Part shown: in pieces, positions 27,799 through 35,765 of the stretch
Position numbering within the stretch: the first letter of the stretch is position 1
How the letters are laid out: each line of letters opens with the position of its first letter
Source: Thermohalobacter berrensis
Lineage (GTDB): Bacteria > Bacillota > Clostridia > Tissierellales > Thermohalobacteraceae
Direction of reading: 5' to 3'
Assembly: GCF_003609645.1 (NCBI RefSeq)
Contig: NZ_MCIB01000003.1
Location: 29,404-93,403 of the forward strand
Length of the DNA stretch: 64,000 nucleotides
Program-made: the position numbers and the translations under genes
Notes under the pieces: generated by a model
Told to the model about the DNA's origin: nothing
The model's input: only the letters and a program-made list of their open reading frames with translations
The model's database searches: none

Positions 27799-28090
27799 AT
27801 ATTTATAATTTTCTGTAACTCATAGTATTATGTTAATGCCATATAGTTTGTTTATATCTGCCATTTACAAGTAACTAAATTTCTTTATTACCTAAATATT
27901 CTGTATTAACTAAACATATTCTTTACCGTTATTTATCTCCAATTAAATATAATTTATCATATTTTAATTTAATAAATAGATTATATTAATTATTTACATC
28001 CTTTTATCATTAGTAATAATTTTAGAAATAAGTTTATCTTTTTTTATAAAGGGTATTAAATTAATATAATTTAAAGGGAGGGTAAACTTT

Positions 28091-28600
28091 ATGACTAACA
28101 TCTTAGAAATACTAAAATATGCAATGGAAATGGAAAAACAAGGGGAAATTTTTTATAAAAAATATAAAGATGAGTTTGAAAGTGAAAGGGCAAAGAGAAT
28201 CTTTGAAAATCTTGCTAAGGTTGAAGCCGAACATTATAATATTTTGAAAAAACATTATGATATGTTATCAGAAAATAAGCATTGGGATGAAATAGAAGTA
28301 GATCTTGAAGAAGGTAATAAGGTATTTGAAAAGGTATTGAAAGAAGAAAAGGATAAAATGACATCTGGTAATTTAAAATCTAACTTAGCCGATTTAACCA
28401 TAATGAGAATGGCTTATCTTATTGAGAACGATTTTGCTGAATTCTATGAAAATGCAATAGAGAAAGTAGAGTCTCCTCAAGCAAGGAACCTACTTAAGAC
28501 CCTTTCAGAATGGGAATATAATCATAGAAAGTTATTTTATAATGAATATAAGTCATTAATGGAAGAAAATTGGTTTGATCAAAAATTCTATCCATTCTAA
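28091..28600 (+). CDS. Ferritin-like (rubrerythrin-type) diiron protein without rubredoxin domain
   Basis: 169 residues, all helical. The four-helix diiron pattern is visible: EMEKQGEIFYKKY in helix 1, KVEAEHYNIL (ExxH) in helix 2, LIENDFAEFYENA in helix 3 and SEWEYNHRKLF (ExxxH) in helix 4. Rubrerythrins reduce peroxide in anaerobes, usually with a C-terminal rubredoxin Fe(SCys)4 site, which is absent: no Cys occurs in the protein. It may act with a separate electron donor or be a related ferritin-like protein of other function. GGGAGG precedes the ATG. Monocistronic, ended by a terminator. Confidence 0.8.
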   Translation: MTNILEILKYAMEMEKQGEIFYKKYKDEFESERAKRIFENLAKVEAEHYNILKKHYDMLSENKHWDEIEVDLEEGNKVFEKVLKEEKDKMTSGNLKSNLADLTIMRMAYLIENDFAEFYENAIEKVESPQARNLLKTLSEWEYNHRKLFYNEYKSLMEENWFDQKFYPF

Positions 28601-28659
28601 GGTAGTATACAATTTTTTTAGTTTTAACCTATAACCTACATCCATAGCACAAAAGATAG

Positions 28660-28687
28660 AAAGCCTGATGAAAATATCAGGCTTTTT
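28660..28687 (+). terminator. Terminator after the ferritin-like gene
   Basis: AAAGCCTGAT / ATCAGGCTTTTT stem-loop with T tract, 60 bases past the stop. Confidence 0.92.
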
Positions 28688-28800
28688 AATATGTTTTCCA
28701 TTTAAAAATATAAATTAAGTGTTAATATTCTCTAATGTTTTATAATAAGTAAATATAGGAAAAATTGTAATAAAAAAAGTTGTATAAGGGAGGTTCTACA

Positions 28801-29439
28801 TTGAAAGAATTAGATTTTATCTACAAAAGACATAGTGTAAGAAAATTTAAAGATCAAGATGTACCAATGGATGACATAAAAGAAATTATAAAGGCTGGTA
28901 CATATGCACCATCAGGAAAGAATCTGCAAAACTGGCATTTTGTTGTTGTAAAAAATAAAGACAAAATAGAAGAAATGGCAAAAATAGTTGAGAAAAAAAA
29001 TGCTGAACTTGCTAATAAATTAGGTGATGAAGACAAGAAAAAAGCATTTACAAAGTATTTAAAGTATCATACTGTATTTAGAAAAGCACCTGTAGCAATA
29101 CTTGTTTTTGCAGGACCTTATCCATCCACAGGAATAGAAATACTAAGAGAAATTGGAGCCCCCAAGGAAGAAATTAGAGAGCTCCTTCGTCCAAATCCTG
29201 GTATTCAAAATATAGCAGCTGCTTTGGAAAATATATTGCTTGCGGCAGCTAATATGGGATATGGAACTTGCTGGATGACTGGACCTATGTATGCAGGCAA
29301 AGAAATAACAGAATTTTTAGGTTTTGAAAAAGAGGGTTATTATCTTGCTGCAATGACTCCACTTGGAGTACCTGAAGAATCTGAGCTTAAAAGTCCACCT
29401 AGAAAACCTTTAGAAGAAGTGATGACTATAATAGAGTAG
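28801..29439 (+). CDS. Nitroreductase-family FMN oxidoreductase
   Basis: 212 residues. N-terminal FMN-phosphate motif YKRHSVRKFKDQDV, then GTYAPSGKNLQNWHFVVV, PGIQNIAAALENILLAAANMGYGTCWMTGP (helix that packs on FMN) and the terminal PRKPLEEV. Such enzymes reduce nitroaromatics, quinones or other small acceptors with NAD(P)H; the natural substrate cannot be told. The start is TTG at 28801: GGGAGG is 7 bases upstream, and the frame's earlier TTG would leave the ribosome site inside the coding sequence. Confidence 0.88.
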   Translation: MKELDFIYKRHSVRKFKDQDVPMDDIKEIIKAGTYAPSGKNLQNWHFVVVKNKDKIEEMAKIVEKKNAELANKLGDEDKKKAFTKYLKYHTVFRKAPVAILVFAGPYPSTGIEILREIGAPKEEIRELLRPNPGIQNIAAALENILLAAANMGYGTCWMTGPMYAGKEITEFLGFEKEGYYLAAMTPLGVPEESELKSPPRKPLEEVMTIIE

Positions 29440-29475
29440 AATTATTTTATAGATGATAAATAGGGGGAGAGGGGT

Positions 29476-30495
29476 ATGATTAGTATTAATTTAAATGTAG
29501 AAGGAGCACAATTAATGCTAGATCTTTTTAAGACAGCCAGGGATGAGGAGAAGATAGATGAAAAAATAGTTAGTAAAATAATAAATTTAAAGGTAATGGA
29601 TTATTTAGTTAAACATTATAATATACCCCATGGTTCAAATGCTAATATAACCAAATCAGATGTACATAGAGTATTAACTAGTATAACTAACAAAGAATTT
29701 ACTGATAAAAATAATTTTTTAGTAGAAATGCACAAAAACTACAGACAGAAATTTGATAATTTAGAAAACTATGAAGGAATGCTTAAAAAAATTAATAAAA
29801 GTAATATAAGTAATAAGGCTGAAGATAAATTAAAAGACTTTGTCCCCGGTGAATTAGACCTTAAATCTACTGTCTATATAATTTTTACAGGCAAAAGTGG
29901 CGGATATTTCAATGGAGAAGATATAACCCTTGATTTAGGTTATATTACTGAAAGTATGGGGAATAAATTTGTTAATGTTATTGCCCATGAACTTCACCAC
30001 ATTGGATACAATAAAATATATCAAAGTGTTGTAGATGAGGAAAAAATGGAGTTAAAAGATAGACTAATTTTTTCATTATTAAGTGGTTTAATAGGTGAAG
30101 GTATTGCTTACTATTGTGTTGGAGGTATCCCTAAGGAAGGTGAACAGGGATATAATGACTTCTTATCAGATGTAAAAAAAGAAAAAGAGCATTTTAAAGA
30201 TTTAAATAATACTTTAAAGGATATTATTAGCGGAAATATAGATAGTGAAGAGAAATTTATGAAGTGGGTATCTAAACATATGAGTCAAACCTTTGGAGCT
30301 ATCAACTATGTTGGAATAAAAACTGTAGAAGCTATATTTAATGTATTTGGTAACAAAGGTATAATAGATATTATGAAGCACCCAAATAAATTTATATCAA
30401 AATATAATCAAGCAGCATCTAAACTAAATAATGAAGGAAAAGACTTCTATATTTTTGATAATGATATACAAAACCATATCATAAATTTACTATAG
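29476..30495 (+). CDS. Putative zinc-dependent peptidase, DUF5700-like
   Basis: 339 residues, no signal peptide or membrane helix, so cytoplasmic. A zincin signature FVNVIAHELHHIGYNK places HExxH at His171, Glu172 and His175. A likely third ligand Glu lies downstream in LIGEGIAYYCVGG (GEG-Y pattern). This layout recalls the DUF5700 putative zinc peptidases of clostridia, none of which has an established substrate as far as I know. It starts 36 bases after the nitroreductase gene behind GGGGGAGAGG and probably shares its transcript. Confidence 0.72.
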   Translation: MISINLNVEGAQLMLDLFKTARDEEKIDEKIVSKIINLKVMDYLVKHYNIPHGSNANITKSDVHRVLTSITNKEFTDKNNFLVEMHKNYRQKFDNLENYEGMLKKINKSNISNKAEDKLKDFVPGELDLKSTVYIIFTGKSGGYFNGEDITLDLGYITESMGNKFVNVIAHELHHIGYNKIYQSVVDEEKMELKDRLIFSLLSGLIGEGIAYYCVGGIPKEGEQGYNDFLSDVKKEKEHFKDLNNTLKDIISGNIDSEEKFMKWVSKHMSQTFGAINYVGIKTVEAIFNVFGNKGIIDIMKHPNKFISKYNQAASKLNNEGKDFYIFDNDIQNHIINLL

Positions 30496-30510
30496 ATTAA
30501 GATACAAACT

Positions 30511-30552
30511 TTTAGGGATAACCAACTAATTAATTAGTTGGTTATCCCTAAA
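30511..30552. terminator. Perfect 42-bp palindrome, bidirectional terminator
   Basis: The arms TTTAGGGATAACCAACTAAT and its exact reverse complement meet with almost no loop (21 bp each). Flanking A/T tracts permit termination from both sides, between the convergent peptidase and ABC genes. The lack of a loop is unusual for a simple terminator. Confidence 0.8.
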
Positions 30553-30589
30553 ATAATAAATAAATTCTTTATGTTTTCATTATATACAC

Positions 30590-32407
30590 CTAAATGATTA
30601 CCTTTTCTTCTTCCTTAAATTGATTAGTGTAAAGACTGTAATAGTATCCTCCTATCTTTAATAATTCACTATGGGTTCCTTGTTCAACAATTTTTCCCTT
30701 TCGTATTACTAATATTCTATCTGCTTTAGTTATTGTAGATAATCTATGGGCAATTATAAAACTTGTTCTTCCCTTTAATACTTTCTGTATTGCATCTTGA
30801 ATTTTTTCCTCTGTTTCTGTATCTATTGATGAAGTTGCTTCATCTAGTACAAAAATTCTTGGATCTGCTATAACTGCTCTAGCAAAAGAAATTAGCTGTT
30901 TTTCCCCTGTAGATAGCTTTCCTCCACCTTCTCCAACCTCAGTATCATATCCCTTTTCAAGCTTCATTATAAAATCATGGGCATTAACTAATTTGGCTGC
31001 TCTAATAATATCTACTTCAGTTGCATCTAACCTTCCATATCTTATATTATCCTTGATAGTTCCACTAAATAGATGAGGGGTTTGCAAAACATAACCGAGA
31101 TTAGAGTGTAACCAAGCAAGTGGTCTTTCACGATAATCTGTACCATCAATTAGTATTTGACCCTTAGTTGGCTCATAAAATCTACATGCCAAGTTTACTA
31201 TAGTACTTTTACCTGAGCCAGTTTCTCCTACTAAAGCAATTGTTTCTCCGGCCTTTATATCAATATTAAAGTTTTCAAGAACCTTTTCACCATTTTTATA
31301 TGAAAATGAAACATCTTTAAAGGTAATATCTCCGATCATTTTTGGCCAGTTATCCTTTTTAGGTATATAGAAGTCTCCATATTTTTTTATTACATCTTTT
31401 TTATCCTCTATATCAGGTTCTGTTTTAATTAAAGATAGTACACGCTCTGCCGAAGCTTGAGCAGCCTGAAGTTCCGCTAGTATTCTGGCTAATTCTCTAA
31501 CTGGCTCAAAAAATTGAGTAGAATAACCTATAAAAACTACCAATGTTCCATAACTTATCCTCTCAAGTAATACAGCATTTCCTCCAAAAGTTAAAGCTAA
31601 CCCTGTTCCTATACTACTTAAAGTGATAACAATAGGTAAAAACAACGATGAAAAAATTGCTGTCCTTACAGAGGCAAATTTCATCTTTCCTGTAAGTTCC
31701 TGAAATTCCTTTAGGTTTTCTTTTTCCCTAACAAGTGTTTTTGTTGTTTTAGCTCCCATTATCCCTTCATTAAAAGCCCCTGTTATCCTTGAATTAGTCT
31801 TTCTTACTTCTCTATATGACTTTAATATTTTCTGTTGAAAATAAATACTTATTGCCACAAGAATAGGAACTACTGATAGTGTTATTAAAGCCAATTTCCA
31901 ATTTAGCTTTAACATAACTGCAGCTATTCCTATCATCATTGTCGTTCCCCAAACTGAATCTACAAGTCCCCAGGATATAATTTCACTTAACCTTCTAATA
32001 TCAGATGTCATTCTTGCCATTATCCAGCCAACAGGGGTAGTATCATAATAAGAAAGTGAAAGTTCTTGAAGTCTTTTAAACCCATAACTACGAATATCAT
32101 ATGCAACACCCATCTGTATTTTTCCTGCCAATGCAATTAATAGCCATATGTTAATTGCCTGAACAGTTATTAATATCCCATACAATAAAACAAATTTCCA
32201 AATCCCATCTAAAGATTTAGGAATAACATAATTGTCAATTGCATGCCTATTCATCAATGGAATAGCAACATCTATACCTGCTACTCCAATCATTACTATT
32301 CCAAGTAAAATTAAAAGTTTTCTGTAAGGTTTCATATATCCTATTAAATCCTTCCAAAGGTTAAAATCAAACCTTTTACTATATTCCTGCTCTTTAAATA
32401 CAGTCAT
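30590..32407 (-). CDS. ABC exporter half-transporter with canonical ATPase site (BmrD-like)
   Basis: 605 residues: six membrane helices (residues 25-320), then the nucleotide-binding domain with Walker A VGETGSGKST, signature LSTGEKQLISFARA (LSTGE in place of LSGGQ), Walker B IFVLDEATSSID with the catalytic Glu, and H-loop IIAHRLSTI. The partner subunit has a canonical signature but a degenerate Walker B. This split is typical of heterodimeric type IV exporters such as BmrCD, in which one ATP site is weak. They export drugs or lipids. It lies 70 bases downstream of its partner; GGAG precedes the ATG. No gene-specific terminator was seen beyond the shared palindrome at 30511-30552. Confidence 0.93.
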   Translation of the reverse strand: MTVFKEQEYSKRFDFNLWKDLIGYMKPYRKLLILLGIVMIGVAGIDVAIPLMNRHAIDNYVIPKSLDGIWKFVLLYGILITVQAINIWLLIALAGKIQMGVAYDIRSYGFKRLQELSLSYYDTTPVGWIMARMTSDIRRLSEIISWGLVDSVWGTTMMIGIAAVMLKLNWKLALITLSVVPILVAISIYFQQKILKSYREVRKTNSRITGAFNEGIMGAKTTKTLVREKENLKEFQELTGKMKFASVRTAIFSSLFLPIVITLSSIGTGLALTFGGNAVLLERISYGTLVVFIGYSTQFFEPVRELARILAELQAAQASAERVLSLIKTEPDIEDKKDVIKKYGDFYIPKKDNWPKMIGDITFKDVSFSYKNGEKVLENFNIDIKAGETIALVGETGSGKSTIVNLACRFYEPTKGQILIDGTDYRERPLAWLHSNLGYVLQTPHLFSGTIKDNIRYGRLDATEVDIIRAAKLVNAHDFIMKLEKGYDTEVGEGGGKLSTGEKQLISFARAVIADPRIFVLDEATSSIDTETEEKIQDAIQKVLKGRTSFIIAHRLSTITKADRILVIRKGKIVEQGTHSELLKIGGYYYSLYTNQFKEEEKVII

Positions 32408-32477
32408 TATATCAACTCCTCTTTAATTGCCATAAAAAACTTATATATAGCTACATTAAAAGAACTAACAGTAAACT

Positions 32478-34280
32478 CTAGCTTATTTTATATTTATAAT
32501 CCTTTTCTAAAGAACTCTGTATAGTCCATATATTTCTATATAGACCATCCTGTTCTATTAACTCATCATGGGTTCCTTTTTGAACAAGTCTTCCCTTATC
32601 TAAAACTAATATTAAATCTGCTTCAGCAAGGGTAGAAACACGATGTGAAATTATAAAGGTTGTAGCATCTTTATTTCTTTCTTTTAATGTCCTACGAATT
32701 TTACTGTCAGTTTCAGTATCAACAGCACTTAAAGAATCATCAAATATTAGTATTGGATAGTTATTAATAATAGTTCTTGCTATTGCTATTCTCTGCTTCT
32801 GACCTCCAGAAAGGGTTACACCCCTTTCTCCTACAGGGGTATTGTATCCCTTTTCAAATTCTAATATAGAGTCATGAATTGCTGCTGCTTTAGCTGCTTC
32901 TATTACTTCAGATTCTTTGTCTATTGGTTTAGATATAGCTATATTTTCCCTTAAGGTTTTTGAATATAAAAATGGTTCCTGTAAAACTAAACCTACATTT
33001 TGGCGAATCCATTTTTTATCAATATTTTTTAACTCAACACCATCTATCTTTATTGACCCTCTTTGGTAATCATAGAGTCTAGCTAAAAGATGGACAAGGG
33101 ATGATTTGCCTGAGCCAGTTTTTCCTAATATTGCAACCGTTTGGCCCTTCTCTACCTTAAAGGTAATATTTTTTAATACAGGACTATCCTTGTCATATCC
33201 AAAATACACATTTTTAAACTCTAAATTACCCTTTATTTCAGGTTTATTTTCATGTTTTTCATGCTTTTCAATAGGTTCATCTAGTATTTGCTGAATACGT
33301 TCTAATGAAACCAGTGCTTTACCCATATCAGTTAATATCCTTCCCATTTGGCGAACAGGCCAAAGAAGCATTCCTTCATATGTTATAAATACTAATAAGG
33401 TTCCTAGTGTTATCCTACCAATGGATGCCCAATAAACTCCAACTACTAAAACCGCAGCTATTTGCAAAAGACATATAAAATCAGAACTTGACCAGTATGC
33501 AGCTAATAATCTGATTAATCTATATGTTAAATCTCTATATTCTCTATTCTTTTTATCAAATTTTTCTATTTCGTATTTCTGACGTCCAAAGGCTTTTACA
33601 ACCCTAACACCTGACAGATTTTCCTGTAAAACTGTAGACATACTTGCTTCAGCTTCATCTGAAAGCTGGAAGGCCCTTTTTACCTTCATAAAAAATATTA
33701 CTGCAAAGGCAAAAATAATGGGTATTACCGCCATGGCCACTAGGGTCATCCTTATATCTAGTGAAACCATAACTGTTGTAACAAATCCTAACATAAATAG
33801 TGCCCTTCCTATTTCTACAAACTGTACAGCTAAAAATCTTCTTATAGTTTCAAGGTCTGAAGTACATCTTTGTAACAAATCTCCAGTATCTACTTTAACA
33901 TGATAGTCATAGGGAAGGTGTTGTATATGGTCATATAATCTTTCCCTGATATTTTTAGCAATAGATTCAGAGGCAATTGCTGACCATTTTCCTTTATAAT
34001 ATAGAAATAGTCCTCTAAATAGAGTAAAAACTACTATTGCTAAACCAAAAACCCATAACTTTTGTGCTAAATCATCTCTATTTCCAATATAGCTTAGCAA
34101 AGTTGATACCCAATTAGGAACATCAAAGGGTTCATCTCCAATAATTGAATCAACGGTTAACCTTAAAACTAAAGGGGATAAAATTGAAAATAAAGTTGCC
34201 AAGCCAATACTTATAATTGAACCTATATATAAAAGTCTATTTCCTTTCATAAAACTTAAAAGTAATTTTAGTCTTTTCAT
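32478..34280 (-). CDS. ABC exporter half-transporter with degenerate Walker B (BmrC-like)
   Basis: 600 residues: six membrane helices, then the ATPase domain with Walker A LGKTGSGKSSLVHLLARL, signature LSGGQKQRIAIARTI, Walker B PILIFDDSLSAVD, in which Asp replaces the catalytic Glu, and IISHRVSTLAEAD. It pairs with the product of 30590-32407 to form one exporter with one strong and one weak site. AAGGAGG is 8 bases before the ATG. The 5' leader (34281-34724) holds a promoter, a leader peptide ORF, mutually exclusive hairpins and a terminator, the hallmark of induction by translation inhibitors as described for BmrCD in Bacillus subtilis. The drug is unknown. Confidence 0.93.
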   Translation of the reverse strand: MKRLKLLLSFMKGNRLLYIGSIISIGLATLFSILSPLVLRLTVDSIIGDEPFDVPNWVSTLLSYIGNRDDLAQKLWVFGLAIVVFTLFRGLFLYYKGKWSAIASESIAKNIRERLYDHIQHLPYDYHVKVDTGDLLQRCTSDLETIRRFLAVQFVEIGRALFMLGFVTTVMVSLDIRMTLVAMAVIPIIFAFAVIFFMKVKRAFQLSDEAEASMSTVLQENLSGVRVVKAFGRQKYEIEKFDKKNREYRDLTYRLIRLLAAYWSSSDFICLLQIAAVLVVGVYWASIGRITLGTLLVFITYEGMLLWPVRQMGRILTDMGKALVSLERIQQILDEPIEKHEKHENKPEIKGNLEFKNVYFGYDKDSPVLKNITFKVEKGQTVAILGKTGSGKSSLVHLLARLYDYQRGSIKIDGVELKNIDKKWIRQNVGLVLQEPFLYSKTLRENIAISKPIDKESEVIEAAKAAAIHDSILEFEKGYNTPVGERGVTLSGGQKQRIAIARTIINNYPILIFDDSLSAVDTETDSKIRRTLKERNKDATTFIISHRVSTLAEADLILVLDKGRLVQKGTHDELIEQDGLYRNIWTIQSSLEKDYKYKIS

Positions 34281-34329
34281 TTTTTACGCCTCCTTGCTTA
34301 GTCAATTTAACGAATGAATTTCCACAAAC

Positions 34330-34398
34330 CTATCCATAACCTTTCCTATCCTTTTTCCCATTTATAATACATACATTTTTAATAAAAATCTTATTCAT
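34330..34398 (-). CDS. Second small ORF in the ABC leader (22 codons)
   Basis: ATG at 34396-34398 has AGGAGGG 6 bases upstream, and the frame runs to TAG at 34330. The peptide starts MNKIFIKNV and ends basic (GKKDRKGYG). It lies after the terminator and before the first ABC gene, with 49 bases between its stop and the ABC start. It could tune translation of the exporter; function not known. Confidence 0.5.
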   Translation of the reverse strand: MNKIFIKNVCIINGKKDRKGYG

Positions 34399-34429
34399 AA
34401 TAATCCCTCCTATACTTTTAAATAAAAAA

Positions 34430-34460
34430 TAAAAAACCATAGGTAGAGATACCTATGGCC
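34430..34460 (-). terminator. Attenuator terminator of the ABC operon (segments D:E)
   Basis: Minus strand CCATAGGTA / TACCTATGG with a TCTC loop, followed by TTTTTTATTTTTTA. The 5' half, GGCCATAGG (34452-34460), is also an exact match for pairing with segment C (34507-34514), which would abolish this terminator. Confidence 0.9.
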
Positions 34461-34504
34461 TTCATAGACAATATAAATTTTAAACCTCTATACAAAAAAC
34501 ATTA

Positions 34505-34539
34505 AAGCCATAGGCAGAGATGCACAATACCTATGGCTT
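34505..34539 (-). promoter_or_regulatory. Attenuator hairpin B:C of the ABC operon
   Basis: Minus strand AAGCCATAGG (34530-34539) pairs with CCTATGGCTT (34505-34514). The B strand (34519-34535, CATAGGTATTGTGCATC) can instead pair with segment A inside the leader ORF (34579-34593, GATGCACGACCTATG), 7 + 7 bp around a bulge. A:B frees C to pair with D. Confidence 0.85.
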
Positions 34540-34563
34540 ATTATTTATATAGTTATTAATTAT

Positions 34564-34659
34564 TTAACTTAAATTAGACATAGGTCGTGCATCTAAATAT
34601 TTTTCTAAATATAAAACATTCATTAAATTTCCTGTTAAAATTAATCTTAACCTTTTCAT
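34564..34659 (-). CDS. Leader peptide of the ABC exporter operon (31 residues)
   Basis: ATG at 34657-34659 follows AAGGAGG at 9 bases, one of the best ribosome sites in the window, and is 37 bases after the -10 box. The peptide begins MKRLRLIL, ends DARPMSNLS and has 31 residues. Codons 23-27 (Asp-Ala-Arg-Pro-Met) form RNA segment A, which pairs with segment B downstream. Full translation would cover A and allow B:C and then the terminator D:E; a stalled ribosome earlier in the ORF would free A, so A:B and C:D form and the operon is read. The first residues resemble the N-terminus of the exporter itself (MKRLKLLL), suggesting the ORF arose by duplication of that start. Length and place recall bmrB, sequence does not. 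Confidence 0.8.
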   Translation of the reverse strand: MKRLRLILTGNLMNVLYLEKYLDARPMSNLS

Positions 34660-34695
34660 TGACACGACCTCCTTAGTAATTTTTTCCACTTTATT

Positions 34696-34724
34696 AGTAT
34701 AATCGAATTTACAGAAAATTTCAA
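34696..34724 (-). promoter_or_regulatory. Sigma-A promoter of the ABC leader
   Basis: Minus strand TTGAAA (34719-34724), 17-base spacer, TATACT (34696-34701). Predicted start near 34689, giving a short 5' end before the leader ORF. Confidence 0.85.
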
Positions 34725-34789
34725 CTAATGTTTATGTAATTTAATAATTTTGTAATAATTTTCTTCTTCCTTACAATATATAATATGAT

Positions 34790-35023
34790 TTATCTATATA
34801 ACATATTATAATCTATTTCTATATCTTCTAATCTCTTATTAAACCAAACCCTTGCATCATCTAGGGCTTTATTATAAATTATAGTACCCAAGTTTTCTAT
34901 ATAAAAATCTAAAATCTTCTCAGCTGCAATAATGCCAATTTCTTCATCCCTCTCTTCATAAAAAAAATCTTGTATTTCCTTAAGCAATTTATTCTTTTCT
35001 TCCTTTGAAAAATTTATTCTCAC
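34790..35023 (-). CDS. DUF2164 family small protein
   Basis: 77 residues. The pattern EIQDFFYEERDEEIGIIAAEK, LDFYIENLGTIIYNKALDDAR and RLEDIEIDY fits the DUF2164 family of small, acidic, uncharacterised bacterial proteins. The start is GTG with GGAGGAG 8 bases upstream. It stands alone between the ABC leader and dcd. Function unknown. Confidence 0.75.
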   Translation of the reverse strand: MRINFSKEEKNKLLKEIQDFFYEERDEEIGIIAAEKILDFYIENLGTIIYNKALDDARVWFNKRLEDIEIDYNMLYR

Positions 35024-35082
35024 TCTTTTACTCCTCCCTTATAGCCAAGCTTTTTATTAATTTTCTATGTATTATAAAAAAT

Positions 35083-35102
35083 AGGGCTACAAAAGTAGCC
35101 CT
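35083..35102 (-). terminator. Terminator after dcd
   Basis: Minus strand AGGGCTAC / GTAGCCCT with TTTT loop, followed by ATTTTTTATA. Confidence 0.93.
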
Positions 35103-35123
35103 TAAATTATCAATAGCCAGTTT

Positions 35124-35657
35124 TTACTTATCTATATCTAAATAAACTCTACTTCCTGTTGCCTTTTTTTGCCCTTGGTATTTACCATTATAGGGATTTT
35201 CTGCCTCTTCATCCATTAAAGCAAAAACTAATTGGCATATTCTTCTTCCTGCTTTTAGCTTTATGGGAAGTCTATTGGCATTATAAAGCTCTAGTGTTAT
35301 TTCACCTTCAAATCCAGGGTCTACCCATCCTGCATTTTGAATAAAAAGTCCCATCCTTCCTATAGAGCTTCTTCCTTCAACAAAAGCTGTTACATTGTTA
35401 GGAAGCTTTATGTATTCTTTAGTAGTAGCCAGTAAAAATGAATTTGGTGGGATTATTACTTCATTACTATTAAATTCTACATACTTTATCTCTTTGTCTA
35501 AACACATAGATTCTATACTATTTTCATCTACCTTTAAAAAGTTTCTTCCTAATCTTAAGTCAACTGAAGCAGGTTGTATCTGTTCCTCAGTAAGTGGATC
35601 AATTATTAGTTTGTTATTACTAATCATTTCTTTTAAAGTTTTATCTGATAAAATCAT
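35124..35657 (-). CDS. dcd: dCTP deaminase (possibly bifunctional dCTP deaminase/dUTPase)
   Basis: 177 residues, trimeric dUTPase-fold family. Motifs: [44 protein letters not shown] (with the catalytic Glu near the end), and the C-terminal nucleotide-closing [13 protein letters not shown]. It converts dCTP to dUTP. The stretch [17 protein letters not shown] resembles bifunctional archaeal/actinobacterial DCD-DUT enzymes (AGW/FxDPGF) more than the Escherichia coli form (HRxDPGW), so it may make dUMP directly. GAGGTG precedes the ATG. Confidence 0.93.
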   Translation of the reverse strand: MILSDKTLKEMISNNKLIIDPLTEEQIQPASVDLRLGRNFLKVDENSIESMCLDKEIKYVEFNSNEVIIPPNSFLLATTKEYIKLPNNVTAFVEGRSSIGRMGLFIQNAGWVDPGFEGEITLELYNANRLPIKLKAGRRICQLVFALMDEEAENPYNGKYQGQKKATGSRVYLDIDK

Positions 35658-35765
35658 TTTGTATCACCTCTACTCGCTAAATTATTATAACTTTTAGCAG
35701 CCAGTCACATTGTATTTATTATATCATAAAACTTTTTTATTAATAAGCTGTCAGTAATAGGATTA

